Part shown: positions 37,376 through 48,931 of the stretch, piece after piece
Numbering within the stretch: the first letter of the stretch is position 1
Layout: each line of letters begins with the position of its first letter
Source: Sarocladium kiliense
Lineage: Eukaryota; Ascomycota; Sordariomycetes; Hypocreales; Sarocladiaceae
DNA length: 64,000 nt
Direction of reading: 5' to 3'
Assembly: GCA_030734395.1 (NCBI GenBank)
Contig: JAUZTG010000041.1
Span: forward strand, 2,418,001 to 2,482,000
Notes under the pieces: model-generated
Told to the model about the DNA's origin: nothing
Databases searched by the model: none
Seen by the model: only the letters and a program-made list of their open reading frames with translations
Translations under genes and position numbers: made by a program

Positions 37376-39248
37376 ATGGATTCAGGAGAGGTGGTCACCC
37401 AGGAGCAGCTCTCCAGCTTCGCTCCCCCTGACCCTAGCAATGACTTCGCCGAACAATCCCACCTTACGTACATAATCCCCTCTGCAACGGCTATCGACCT
37501 GGAAGATGCTTTCAAGGACCTCGAAGCTGGGACCTCTGTCTTTGATCACATCGAGCAGCGGGAATCCCTGTTCTTCGGTATGTACTCACCTCACCTCACC
37601 TCACCTCCCATAATCCTGTACATGTTGCTGAGCTTATATCGCAGATGAGACGGTGGATGTCCTTCTCATTCTCAAGACGCCACAATTAGCAGATACTATC
37701 TTAAGACCCCTAATATCGCGGCTCTCGTTGTCTCTGGAGGCGCAGGTCGTCAACAGCAGCGGCTCATCACGCGATGACTCCCCTACAGGCGCCAACGACC
37801 CCATCTTCAGCGGTTCACCTCAGAAGTTGAACGACCCTTTTATCTTTGGCCAAAATGATGATACAGAAAGTGATGATGCTAAGGGAAAACACATCTACTG
37901 CGTCTGGAAAGTCCCCGTTTTCCTCACACGACCACGCACACGCCTTGTCAGCCCCTCGATTGTCTTCACAGCCTCTGCATATCTCAAGCCTGATGTCTCT
38001 GCTGAGCTCAACTCTGGCCGTGATGGCTATCTTCAGAGCGGTGTGCCATCAGGCTACAACCTCCTCGAGTCCTTCGCAAATGATTCCAGCCTTAATGGCG
38101 CCCAGCCTCGCTTATCAGCGCTGCGCGTCTCAAAGGTTGCACCAGTCACGCGCCAACAGGAACTGCTGCAGCATATCCGTGCTTTACAACAGCTCACACT
38201 AAGGATATACCCTGTCATCCACACGAGGATTCGATTCTCAAGGCCAAACACTGCACCCGCGAGCTCGGCGATTGTGGCAATGCTTGAGGTCGACTTCACT
38301 CCGCACTTCGATTGCGAAGTCGTCCTAGACAAGATCGAGCTGTCAGTCCCTGAGAGCAACATCGAGAACCTGAACAACGATGCCGGGCTTCAACTCCCTC
38401 TCAACTGCGTTGCCCATGACCACATCACTTTCCTATACCACATCAGCCCCCAAAAGATGGACATTACACCCCGCAACCCCATCCGTGAGCTTTCCATCTC
38501 CATCAACGCAACAGCACACATCGAACCTGGTGTCTGCATGGCTCCCCTCTCCATGTCCTGGACCACAACCCTCGACTTCACCACACCCGTCAACCCCGGC
38601 TTCGGCCCTCCCTCCGCCGGTACGGGGATCCAACGCGCCCATCGCCCCTCCCAACTCTCCATTAGCGGCCAAACCGTCCAACCCCTGAAATCACCCTCCG
38701 CAATTCGTCCCGATGCCCTCCCCACCCTCGAGGCAGCCACGACACGTGCAGAGACCACCATCCAAGACCTCGGCATCACAATGTCCTTCACCGGACCATC
38801 AGAACCAGTTCACCCGGGTGACATCTTCTCATGGACCGTCTACGTCGTCAATCGAGCCGCTGAGAAAAATGCCCTGCCACCCCGCAAACTCGCCCTCGTC
38901 GCCGTCCCAAAACGTCGAAGACATGAACTCCGACAAGTCCGTCCTCCATCCACAACTTCCCGTCGCAAAGGAGAGAGCGAGATCGCCGACGCCGTCCAGG
39001 ACGAGAATATCCTCCATGCTTTCCAGAAGAATGCAGTAGTGGATTCAACAGATGTAGTCTGCCTGAGCGCCGATACCCGTGTTGGGCCTCTGGCTCCGGG
39101 AGCATGTCACGTTGCTGAACTACAGTTCCTAGCCTTGCAAGAGGGGTTAGTAGGCATCGAGGCTATTCGTGTGGTGGATTTGGGCAGTCAGGAGCATGTT
39201 GATATTAGAGACTTGCCCACTACAGTCATCTTGCCACTCGGCGCATGA
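37376..39248 (+). CDS. TRS65: TRAPP complex subunit Trs65
   Basis: Trs65-family protein of 601 residues, a fungal subunit of the TRAPPII vesicle-tethering complex (Rab GEF at the Golgi). Exons: 37376-37577 and 37645-39248; the 67-bp intron contains four tandem CTCAC units near its donor and joins in phase as ESLFFDETVDVLLIL. The family-diagnostic C-terminal segment is VVCLSADTRVGPLAPGACHV followed by a VVDLGSQEHVDIRDLPT block, typical of the immunoglobulin-like C-terminal domain. The middle contains beta-rich segments and a Pro/Ser linker (about 410-460). There is no membrane segment or signal peptide. The gene is divergent from PRP40 and convergent with SLD3. Confidence 0.87.
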
Positions 39249-39447
39249 GTAGAATCAAAACAAGGACAAGATATCGTAATGATCACGACTGATGATTGAG
39301 TACCATGTTGCGTATTCCATGAAGCCCACACTGGCCATGCTAAGATGCTAGTTAACGCCGACCATGCTTCCCATGCTAAAGTCCTTGCTCAAAATATCAC
39401 AAAACGCCCCATCCATGAGATCTTCACGAGTCCCACATGCCCATTCA

Positions 39448-42363
39448 TTACAAGTCGTCAAAGTCATCATCCCATCCTAGCTTGTCATAAATCGACGTCC
39501 TCTTCGTCTCCGGCATCGGCGAAGGACCAATGTTCTCCGTCACCGAAATGTCCATCGGAGCAGCTGCCTTCTTGATTGGCGTCATGAACATGCTGATGTC
39601 TCGGCTCTGCGAGAGCCCAAAGCCACCTTTGCCAGGGGCACTGATGGTGCTGGCTGATAGCCTCTGTTGAATAGACGCTTGCTTCCTGCCGACAAGTGGC
39701 GAAGATGGTGGGATAGCCATATCACCATCCGGCCGACGCAGGAAGTTGCTTGACGTGGTAGTTTTCACAGGGGTGCTACCGATAGCTGCACCGAACGGAG
39801 ACGCACCGAAGGCTGCATCGCGCATTGCCTTCCTGCCACTGGAAGGCACCAAATGTCCGACACTGGACGGAGGTATGATATCCTCAGTGCTGGCCAGGGG
39901 CATATCGACAATGTTATCGGACCGTGCTGCCAACACATCCCTGAAACGGTTATTCGCCGGTGTCGCCTCGACCTGAACAGCAGACATCGACGAGCGGTTC
40001 GGCTTCTTGAGCTCTGTTCCGTGTTAGGGATTAGGTTTGCAACAATCAGGAGGGGGAGTACACACTCTTGGAAGACAGCAACTTGTGCTGTGCTGCCTCT
40101 TCCATAGCTTTGCTAACCACTTCTCTGTTAGGCTTTCTGAGAGCAGAGATAGCATCCTTCAGCTCTGCCTCGACTTGTGCCTTCTTTTCTGCCCTTGGGT
40201 TCTTTGCCCCTGTCATGCTGCTGCTTCGTGACAATATTCCGTGTCCCTGCCTAGAGGATTCGGACTCGCCGATCACACCTGGCTCACTGCCTTCCCGCTT
40301 CACGCCAGTAACAGCGGTCGAGCTAGCCGATCGCAACAGGGCCAGAGCGTTGCTCGGGCCTCTTGAAACACTTCTTCGATGTTGTAGATCAGTGGAAAGC
40401 GCCCTCTGGAGTGTCCGTGGTTGCTTGGCTGGCATTTGCCGCTTCGTAGAGGCGCCGGGCTTTTGCGCTTTGTTGCTTGAGCTATGCTTGGATGACTTCG
40501 GTTTTGGAGGAGAAACAATGACAGGACCACCAAGCTTCTTGTTGATCGCATCGCATTGTTGAGGCAACCTCGCAGAGAAGCTGCTGCAAGTTAGCGCATT
40601 TCTCTCCATGCCATCATACACCTAAGACTTACAAAGGTACAATGACATCGACACAAAAGTCTCTGAGTGGCTCCGACGTAGCCTGCTTATCAAGCTGACT
40701 ATCGGCTGCTGCCGAAGCCTGTGATTCTGCTGACCAAACGTGATCGTCAAATGCAGTGGACTGCCAGATAGTAAGACGGTCAGCATGAACATCCAGAAGA
40801 ACTGGGAAGTTATGCCTGTTCCTTTTCTTGGGAGCCGGAGGCCCCATAGCGTCTTGCGTCTGCGCGGCACCTGGCAGAGCAGGGAGCAAGGAGTCTGTTG
40901 CATCCTCAGCTGCCTTGAGAGGCTCCAAGGCCAGAATCTCGAGGATCAAGATCATCTGAAGCTGCGTCTCGCGCGTACGTAACATCGCAATGTGCGATCT
41001 CGTTTCCGAGGCGGAAGCCTGAGCCTCTCCGTCCCTCACCTCGGGCTTATGCAGAGACCACCACCTCTGAATCATCTCATCCTCGGAAGGGTAGAGGCCA
41101 TTCTTTCCCAGCTTCATCTTCTTCGTCCGTTTCTTCTTCTTTCGTCCATCATCAGAGCTATCAGCGTGACCTGGTGGCTTGGCGATGATTCCCGGCACTG
41201 TCTCGCGATACTTCTTGTCAATCTGGACAGTCGTAAGGATCATACTTTTGAGGAACTCGATCAGCTCAGCCATGTCCAGGTTCGTGTCCAGATCAAGGTG
41301 GAATGTTGAACGGGCACGCGACAAAGGTCCCTTTGCAAAATATGCCAACGATCCCTAACAGATTTAATACATGTCCAAGCATTTGACATGGACAGCAACT
41401 TACCATGGACTTGTATAGGGCCTCGAAGTATTGAGTTCTGATGGTCTCCAATATGACCTCTGAGGTGGGAGGGCCAGACGGGTTGGGGATATCCTCTCCT
41501 TGAACAGGTGCGTTGCTGGGCAGCTCAGCTGTCGTAATCCCAGTCGCTGTAGTCTCCATGGAAATCGACATTTGAATCGGTGGGGCCTCCTCAGGGCGAG
41601 CAGGGTCCGAGGGCTCTGACTTAATAGGCACATCAAGAGAAGCACTGGTCGCAGACCTTGGGCGTTTGCGAACCAGAGACTGAATAGCCTCAATAGCAGC
41701 CCTCTTTTGCCTGTGCTCCTTGTACACAGGAGCCTTGTTCAAAGACACATCAGTTACAGATGGCTTCCGTACGGAATCAGCGGGGCGGAGCTCTTTCTGA
41801 GATACCACAGTGGCATGCTGCGCCAGCTCGGTGAGATCGACCCAAGGACCCAACTTGCAAACAACGTAGAGACCTGAGGGCTGCCTTTCAAGGGCATAGA
41901 GACTCGACTTTGCCTCAGACCTAGCAATGACAACACTTGTTGCTGTTCCCATACGGCCTTCCAACTCGAGAATCTTGACGCGGCATTCGAAGAACCGACT
42001 GAGAGGCAAGTCACCACAAGGGTTTCCGAGATCGATATGAGCGAGGGCGAATTGGTCTCTCGGGAGAAGCATGATCGGCTGGAGAGTTCGAGGCTTGACG
42101 TGAAGGTCATGGGGATGGGGCTGTATCGATTATTAGCCAAACTCTGGTGCAATGATCATATACTCTAGGAAGCGAACCTTGACGGCTATTGGAGATTTCA
42201 GTAGCTGATCCATCGCCCCAGAGTTGGAGCCAGTGCCTCGGCCAGGCTCAGATGATGCTTCACGAGCTGCATGGCGACAATGCGAGCTGCCGTCAGAAGT
42301 CGGGGTCAATATGCCAGAGCGTGGACGCGACGCGTCGGCGTCTGGCAGACCGGACGAGGACAT
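39448..42363 (-). CDS. SLD3: DNA replication initiation regulator Sld3
   Basis: Sld3 homologue of about 901 residues, the CDK target that recruits Cdc45 to licensed MCM helicase. Five exons in coding order: 42363-42178, 42120-41404, 41354-40633, 40580 (or 40583)-40066, 40013-39448. Introns are 57, 49, about 48-51 and 52 bp. The third acceptor is a tandem CAGCAG, so one extra Ser is possible. Family evidence: LHVKPRTLQPIMLLPRDQF before the core, then LAYFAKGPLSRARSTF and an AELIEFLKSMILTTVQIDKK helix of the Cdc45-binding (STD) domain, and INKKLGGPVIVSPPKPK. The C-terminal third is disordered, Ser/Pro-rich with many SP sites (for example GPSPMPETKR, VSPPKP), which fits CDK control. A promoter MCB element lies 184 bp upstream. 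Confidence 0.85.
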
Positions 42364-42742
42364 GTAAGCGAATTGCACCTCATGGATTGGTCTTCATATG
42401 GAGTGAGTGAATTTAGAAGCTCGACGAAGGATAATTAGGTCGGATCAGGCGTATATGGTGCAGCTGTTGTGCAGGTAAGTATTTGGTGGTCGTTGGACAA
42501 ATAAAGTGGTGGTGGGCGTGTCGAGGTGGGACGGGAGCGGGACTCGACGCGTTGTAGCAGGCCCCGACGCGGTCCGTTCTTTAGTGACGTCGGTCCAGCC
42601 AATCCCTGCACCACAGGCACTGCACTTAGGCTCACATGGTCAAAGTGACATGAACAGCACCACGGACTGGATTTCTTATGCAGTCAATTGTATTTACGCT
42701 CCAGACTGTGCTTTATTCAGACAGCATAGGGGCCTGCCTTGC
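42364..42742. promoter_or_regulatory. SLD3 promoter / esterase 3' end
   Basis: This 379-bp spacer lies between the SLD3 ATG and the stop of the esterase gene, both on the minus strand. It contains one MCB core at 42547-42552. Confidence 0.5.
42547..42552. promoter_or_regulatory. MCB core (ACGCGT) upstream of SLD3
   Basis: A palindromic ACGCGT lies 184 bp upstream of the SLD3 ATG. Sld3 acts at S-phase entry, so an MBF site is plausible. By chance one would expect about one such hexamer per 4 kb, so a single site is weak evidence. Confidence 0.35.
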
Positions 42743-44804
42743 CTAGTTCCCAAAGACTGACAGGGAGTGGTCAATGAACCACGCAATCCCGCCTTCCCTC
42801 CAGTCATCACTCTCAACAGTGCTCTCACCCAGATCCCAAACCAAGTCCTGGCCAACATCTCCCGAGGCATCATAAGCTGGCCAGACGATACCATCGGGCA
42901 GTCCCGCCGCGCCATTCGGATCAAGTCCTGTGACGAAGTTGATCCAAGCGGAGCTCATAGCCTCGGACACATCTTTCGATTGTGTGATGTACGCCTCATC
43001 GTCTCCCCCAAACGGGTTGACTTCATAGCCATCGCCATCGAGGTTAAGGAACACGAAAGCAACCTAAAGTAACGCACTGTCAGTGATCCATAGCCATTGT
43101 CACCATAGAGACCTGACCCATCACTTACCTCTTGAAAGTGTACCGCGCCAATGAAGTCCTCGATCCCATTCGGAACAACGTCGAATCGGTACGCATAGCT
43201 CGGCACGTCATGAGAACTCCACACGAGATTCGCCCTCCGTCGAAGGTAATGCATCATATAGTCACCCACCACGGAAGAAATACGCCTGAACTGAGCTCCA
43301 AGCTGCTGCGCGTAGGGGTCTCCAGGCTGGATGATATGGCCCCACGTCTCAAGTGACGGAATGCCCACGGACTGATCATTTGGATACAGCTCCATAAGCT
43401 CAGCTGCAAGCTCCTCGGCTGTGTTCTCTGTGTTCTCGTTCATCAGTACCTCCAGTAGCGCGGCAGCAAACTCCTCGTCGGTGTTGATGGGTCCGCCATT
43501 TGGTCCTCTGCCCATACCAAACCCAGTACCCTCATCCGAATTCGTGCCAGTCAGCAGAGGAACCTGCACAAAGTTACCTGAGTGCAACTGGTTCGCTGTA
43601 TAATCTTGGAAGAAGTCACCGTCAAGAACAGGCGGCCACACGGAAGGCAAATCTCCAATCTGGCCGGATGCAAGCACGGAGTCAATCTCTTCGAACGGCA
43701 CCTTGCGCAGGCAGTCGATCGACTCTGGTGTTCCAACAGTCTCAGCACAGGATGTGGCCGATACGAGGCCATTGTAAACCATCTGCGTCAGGTCCGTAGC
43801 GTTGAAGCCGCCAGGCAGCCGGGCAAGCATACCTCCGAAACCGGACTGGCCTATAGCTGCCCGGAAGAGTCTATCATCACGACCTGATCACGCGTTAGCG
43901 AGGACTCGCAGCACCTAAAGCTTAGGTCAAACTAACCGTTATAAGCCAACACTTGAGCCGTGACACTTTCAGCTCCTGAGCTCTCACCCCAGATCGTAAC
44001 CTTCTTTGGCGAGCCGCCGAACGCAGCAATGTTCTCCTGAACCCAGTGAAGGGCCAGACGCTGATCACGAAACCCGATGTTCGCAATTCCAGCATCTACT
44101 GCTTCCTTGCCATTGAGGAACCCGAAAGCAGATAGACGGTAGTTCAAACTTAGACCAATAATTGGCGTGCCCATCTTCACGCTCTGCTCAACAATAAAAG
44201 ACAGGTTATATCGCCTGTCAGCAGAACCACCCATAACCAGTGCACCGCCATGGATCCAGGCGGCGACTGGGAGGTCAGCCGTTTCATCGATGCCTGCTGG
44301 CCGAATGACATTTATATATAGACAATCCTCAGATTGCTCATAGCCGACATTGTCACCTCCGTAGCCAATGCAATGAGGAGGATACTCCTTCGCATCATGG
44401 ACACCGTCCCAGGCTGTGTCCAGGCCCTCAGCAACGGTAAATCGTTCAGCCGGCTGTTTTTCAAATCAGCTTTTCTTCAGCAACAACCTGCTGCCTGGCA
44501 CTTGATAGGTAAATACCTTCGCATACGGCATCCCCAGGAAGAAATCCTGCTTGAACTCACGACTGTAGACGCCTGCATAAGTGCCATTGATGACATTCAC
44601 CTTCGGCGTCGCGCATGTCGGCTTAGACACAGCCCGTCCAGCCCAATTGAGGCCAAGTAGGAGATACGGCGAGAGGTAATACATGGCGAAAGCTAGAACA
44701 GCAACAACTAGTCCAACCGTAAAATCGAAGCGACTGACAGTCTTCTTCACGCGCTTTTGAGACTTCATCCCCTCTTTAGTATTCGTTGTCATAGCCTCGG
44801 CCAT
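42743..44804 (-). CDS. Membrane-anchored carboxylesterase (type B lipase family)
   Basis: Alpha/beta-hydrolase of the carboxylesterase/cholinesterase type, 626 residues. Exons in coding order: 44804-44517, 44453-43937, 43883-43129, 43063-42743; introns 63, 53 and 65 bp. A basic N terminus is followed by one hydrophobic helix (about 28-50), suggesting a type II signal anchor with a lumenal or extracellular catalytic domain. The oxyanion segment is WIHGGAL (162-168). The nucleophile motif is GESSG (252-256, S254), with Ser where Ala is usual. The acid is E386 in GTNSDEGTGF, and the histidine is H517 in GAVHFQE. The disulfide-type CL pair (SEDCLYINV) is present. Substrate is unknown. The start at 44804 is the first ATG; a second Met follows four codons later. 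Confidence 0.9.
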
Positions 44805-47166
44805 GGTCAATATAGTGTTGCATCGAGCTCACCCCTGCCCTATAGCTCTCCATATACCTATCCAAATATCGCAAGTCTTATGACGATCCGATCAATTGAC
44901 CATTATCCCCGCACTATACGGCTAGTCATGACGGCTTTGTTTAAGGCTGCATTTTACAACGTAGACAGCACGGGTACATTTACCCTCGGAAGAAGTGAGA
45001 TGCACGGGAAAGGCCGTAAGAAGTCGAAGGACTTGTCGTGATAGTCGCCAAGTACGCACGTGATGTGACAGAAGCCCAGCACAGCCGGAGATCAAGTCCG
45101 AGGACAATGGAGAGCAATCGGGGGTTCATCTTCGTAGAGAAGGGAGGGGGAAACGGGCTTCGTGTCCTCGCGGCCAATTGCTCGGTAGGATATATGAAAG
45201 CGTCGCTGCGGCGTAGCATTGATTATGGATAAAATCACGGAACTGGGGGCGTTGGAAGCTAAGGCGGTCTGCTAAAGAGTTGGAATTTCGGATGGCACGT
45301 GCTGTAGCCGCGCGGTCGACATCACGACTTCATGCCACCGATCGCGATCATATTTCAGTCGTCGTTGGGCCAAGCTTTTGATAGAGAGAATGACAGGCGG
45401 GCTACCTAGGCCGCGTGGTTGATTCTAGACCCTTGGGAGCAAGCGTCCCGACAACCTCAGAACATTTCCCGCCCTCCCCTCCGCATAATTCTTCATCCAC
45501 AGTACCACGACACCTTCAATTCAGAACTATCAAAAAGCCACGATAGCAACAGGTCACTTACATCAGCACCCCTTACCCGGTCTGTTAACATATCCCGGGA
45601 CCATCCTCCATCGGCCCGTTCGTCACGAACCATTCACCCCATAATTAGGTGTGCAAACCCAAAGGTCCACCTCACAAACACCTCGTCTCATTTCCCATGA
45701 TTGGCTGGCTGACATTGCCATTTCTAGGACTTGACTTTGGGATGGGCAAAAAATAAAGGTCTCCGCTGAGGCTTTTGAGGCTTGGGCGCGTCTCCGGGAG
45801 ACGGGGATGGGTAATCGTACGAGGTTGCAAGGTAAAAGGGGGGGGGAGGCCTCGTTTTCCCAGGAGAGTGATACGGTGCAGCACCACAATGCGATACAGG
45901 TATAGCACAGTGTTGGGCCATTGGTTGCCTGAATCAGTAACATTGCATTTGCATCCCTTGTTCGTCTATGTCGGGGGGTGTTTTTGTTTCTATTTGGAGT
46001 GGATCATTTGTCTCTATGCCGGTCTGCGTGTCTGTAATCTGTTGTCTGTCTCTAATCTCTCCATTGTTGATGTATCGGCAAACGGCGCATTGGAATTTCC
46101 CTCCCGTTGTCTTGAGAACGAAACCCAGCGTCTCAATGCACCTCATCAAACTCAGTGCAACCCCGAGGGTTCACCATCACAACCCAATTCTGTGAGCGAC
46201 AAGCAAGGGCAAAATAGGGCAAAAGACACCTACCTGCATTCCTCCATGCCTGGTCCCCATGTCTCATCTGAATCGTTGTAGGGTCTCCGCTGCTGCGTGA
46301 CTGTACTGTCTCCAGTGCTCTCCGCGGAGAAGCTGCCCAATTGTTCCATACACCCTCTCTCTGGCCTTCTCTGGCTTTCTATCTTGAGAAAAAACCACGT
46401 CAAGCCGACTTAACAACGTGAAGCCTCATGAAAATCAACAAAAGCTTATTTTCTTCGGGCGCTTGTCCATCTTCCGCTTCTCTTGCCGCCCCAAAGTGAA
46501 TACTTGCCAGAGGGTGAGGGGTGCGTGTGTGTGCGAAAGCTTTCGGAGCGGGTCCCGCAACTGAGAGCCGCTGCGCCTTGTGACGTTCCAGACTCGCTCG
46601 CAAACAACAACCACCCCCCCTCCTCCCGCTCTCTCCTGTTCCAGGCCTGCTCGCTCCGCAGAGACAAGACAAAGCCTCGTGGCCGCCAACCCCCAGCGGT
46701 GAACCCTTGATCGCCCCCGGGCTGCGCGATCGTATACTTTGTCTTACAAGCACGCGAGGATGCACACTGTGTGCCCCCCCCCAACTTTCATGCACGGAAT
46801 GATGACGGCACTCCCAATAGTCTTGTCATGTTGAGTGTATTACTATTTCCCAGCCGACTACCCTGCCAGGCGCTTCCATCCTGCCTCGGGCTTGCCAATT
46901 AGGCCATGGCTTTTGAAGAAGCCCACTTTGTCTCCCTCTTGTCTCCCGCGTATATCGTGTTTCGAAAAGGCACAGAAGGTGTCGCTGAAAATCCAATGCT
47001 TTATATGTTCATCCATGCAAATATCCGTCATAAACCATGAAAATGTCCGTGTTGTACAAAAACGCCCCCGCTGGTATGCCATGCATCCCTTGAAGTCCCA
47101 TAGTTAGATCCCCGCCCATTTGGCATCACTAAAACCACTGAACGCCCCATCGGAAGATATTGCCTC
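44805..47166. other. Intergenic region, no gene seen
   Basis: A 2.36-kb spacer between the esterase 5' end and the homeobox 3' end. It contains short homopolymers (G run near 45839, nine C at 46774-46782). Frames of up to 168 codons (45775-46281) are present, but none has recognisable motifs or matching splice partners. Part must be the esterase promoter and part the homeobox 3' UTR. Confidence 0.45.
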
Positions 47167-48931
47167 TCAGTTGAAGTTTGATGTCGTCATGTTCATAAAC
47201 TGCACATTGTGCGGGTTCGGTGAGACGCGGCCCGCTGAGCCAGTCGCCCAGTTATACTCTGTGTTGCCGCTTGTGTAGCCATAAAAGGCAGGTCCCATAG
47301 GAGCGGTACCTGATGATGACTCGGATTGACTTGAGTTGGATGCAGGAGCAGACACATATTGTGGTGCTGTCATCGGTAGAGACGGAACATCGAAGTCTGA
47401 GGCGAAGCCCTGGATGCCTGGCGTGACGAGGGGCTGATCCGGTATGGACATGTTATATGCAGAGTTGAGACTGAAGAAGTTGTCCCCAATGCCAGGGGTC
47501 GTTGGTGGAGTTCTCAGTGTAGGATCGTGAGATAGGAAGCCACCAGTCTGGACTTTAGGCGCGGTACTCAGGTGGTTCGAGGTCAGTGCCTCGCCATGGT
47601 TCGGCTGGTTCGCAACAATGGGAGTATCCGGCGTAGGTGGTGCGACGTTGCTTTTCGTTGCTGTCATAACTGGTGAACGATTTAAGTGGAACAGATTCTC
47701 CGTCCGCCTATCATGGAATGGGCTGCGAGGGGCCTGTGCAGGTTTTGAGACTCTGACTGAGCCACTGGCAGAGTTTACTCGCCGCATTTCCCTTCCAAAT
47801 TCTGCGCGACCACAGTGCTCAATGGCGGTGCGCGGGCCGGTGCCAGTGTAGCTGCGCGAGCCCCCAATGGCAAGGGGGGGAGGCCTGCGGTTGCGGCGAG
47901 AAGCGATGTCCATAGCATCCTCTGGAGAGCGCAGGCGCAGGTCACCATCCGCGGAAGGTGACCGGGCAGAGTTCGTTCCAGGGGAGCTCTGGCTCAAATA
48001 TTCGAGGTCTTGGTCGGATCCGTACTGGGAATCGGTCGCGCCACTGGAGAAGATGTGATGACGAGGGAATCGGAGAGCTGGTGCGCAAGGGGTTCGTTCA
48101 CTGCTCTCGTCGTTGGCATACTTTTGGTTTTGTGAAAGAAAATACTCCGAGGAGCCATCATTACTTTTGCTGAGCTGTTCAGAGCCCGAAAGAGAGAGGT
48201 CCTCTGATGTTGGGGTGAAGAGAATCTCTGTAGTGCTCTCGTGTGCCTCGAGCTTAGCTTGCATCTGTCCCAATGCAATGGGCAGGCTGAGGTCAGTCCG
48301 CTCTTCTGATTTTGTAGATCGCGCGTCTCCCGTCGTCTCATCGTCCGCAGATGTGCTTGACTTTGGGCTGGTCCATGCAGAGCTTTGCGTTCCTGGGAAA
48401 GGTGCGCTCGAGGCAACGAGGCCACGGCTCTCCACCATGTCCAGTTTGCTCCTGCTGTCTGCGTCGCTCTGCTCTTTTTCGAGTCGCTGCCTTGCCTCAT
48501 ACTGACGAATGTTGTTCTCTTTCTTTTCACGGGCCCGTCTGTTTTGGAACCAGTTCTACAAGCTGTTTAGTCTTCTCGCCAAGAATGAGTCAGGGTATAC
48601 AAAAGCTGCGTACATTGATCCGGGCATTGTCAACCCTCATTGACTCCGCCAGTGCCTTCTTTGTACTGCTGTTGGGCTTGTGGTTCTTTTGGAACTCGGC
48701 CTCGAGTACTTCAACCTCTTCCTTGGAGAGTCGAGGTTTTGATTCTGTCGTCCTCGACATCTGGTGATGGTGAACCAAGTGATGTTGATGATGGTGATGA
48801 TGCGCGGAGTAGGGGTCCATGGAATCGTGAGCGTAAGATGGATACTCGGAATAGTTCTGGTAAGTGTTGTATGACTGATTGGCAGATGCATATGCCCAGC
48901 CAGGCCACTGTTGTTGCTGGTAGTGATCCAT
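47167..48931 (-). CDS. Homeodomain transcription factor
   Basis: Putative DNA-binding regulator of 568 residues. Exons in coding order: 48931-48614 and 48555-47167, with a 58-bp intron that cuts the homeodomain just before helix 3. The homeodomain spans about residues 62-119: KPRLSKEEVEVLEAEFQKNH, then NARIN joined to NWFQNRRAREKKENN, with recognition-helix W108, F109, Q110 and N111. The N terminus is Gln/Tyr-rich with a His run (44-57). The region after the homeodomain is a long Ser/Thr/Pro-rich segment with several SP/TP sites and no second domain, a likely regulatory or activation region. Homeobox proteins of this layout in filamentous ascomycetes control conidiation and fruiting-body development, but I cannot assign the orthologue. 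The ATG at 48931 is the first in frame. Confidence 0.92.
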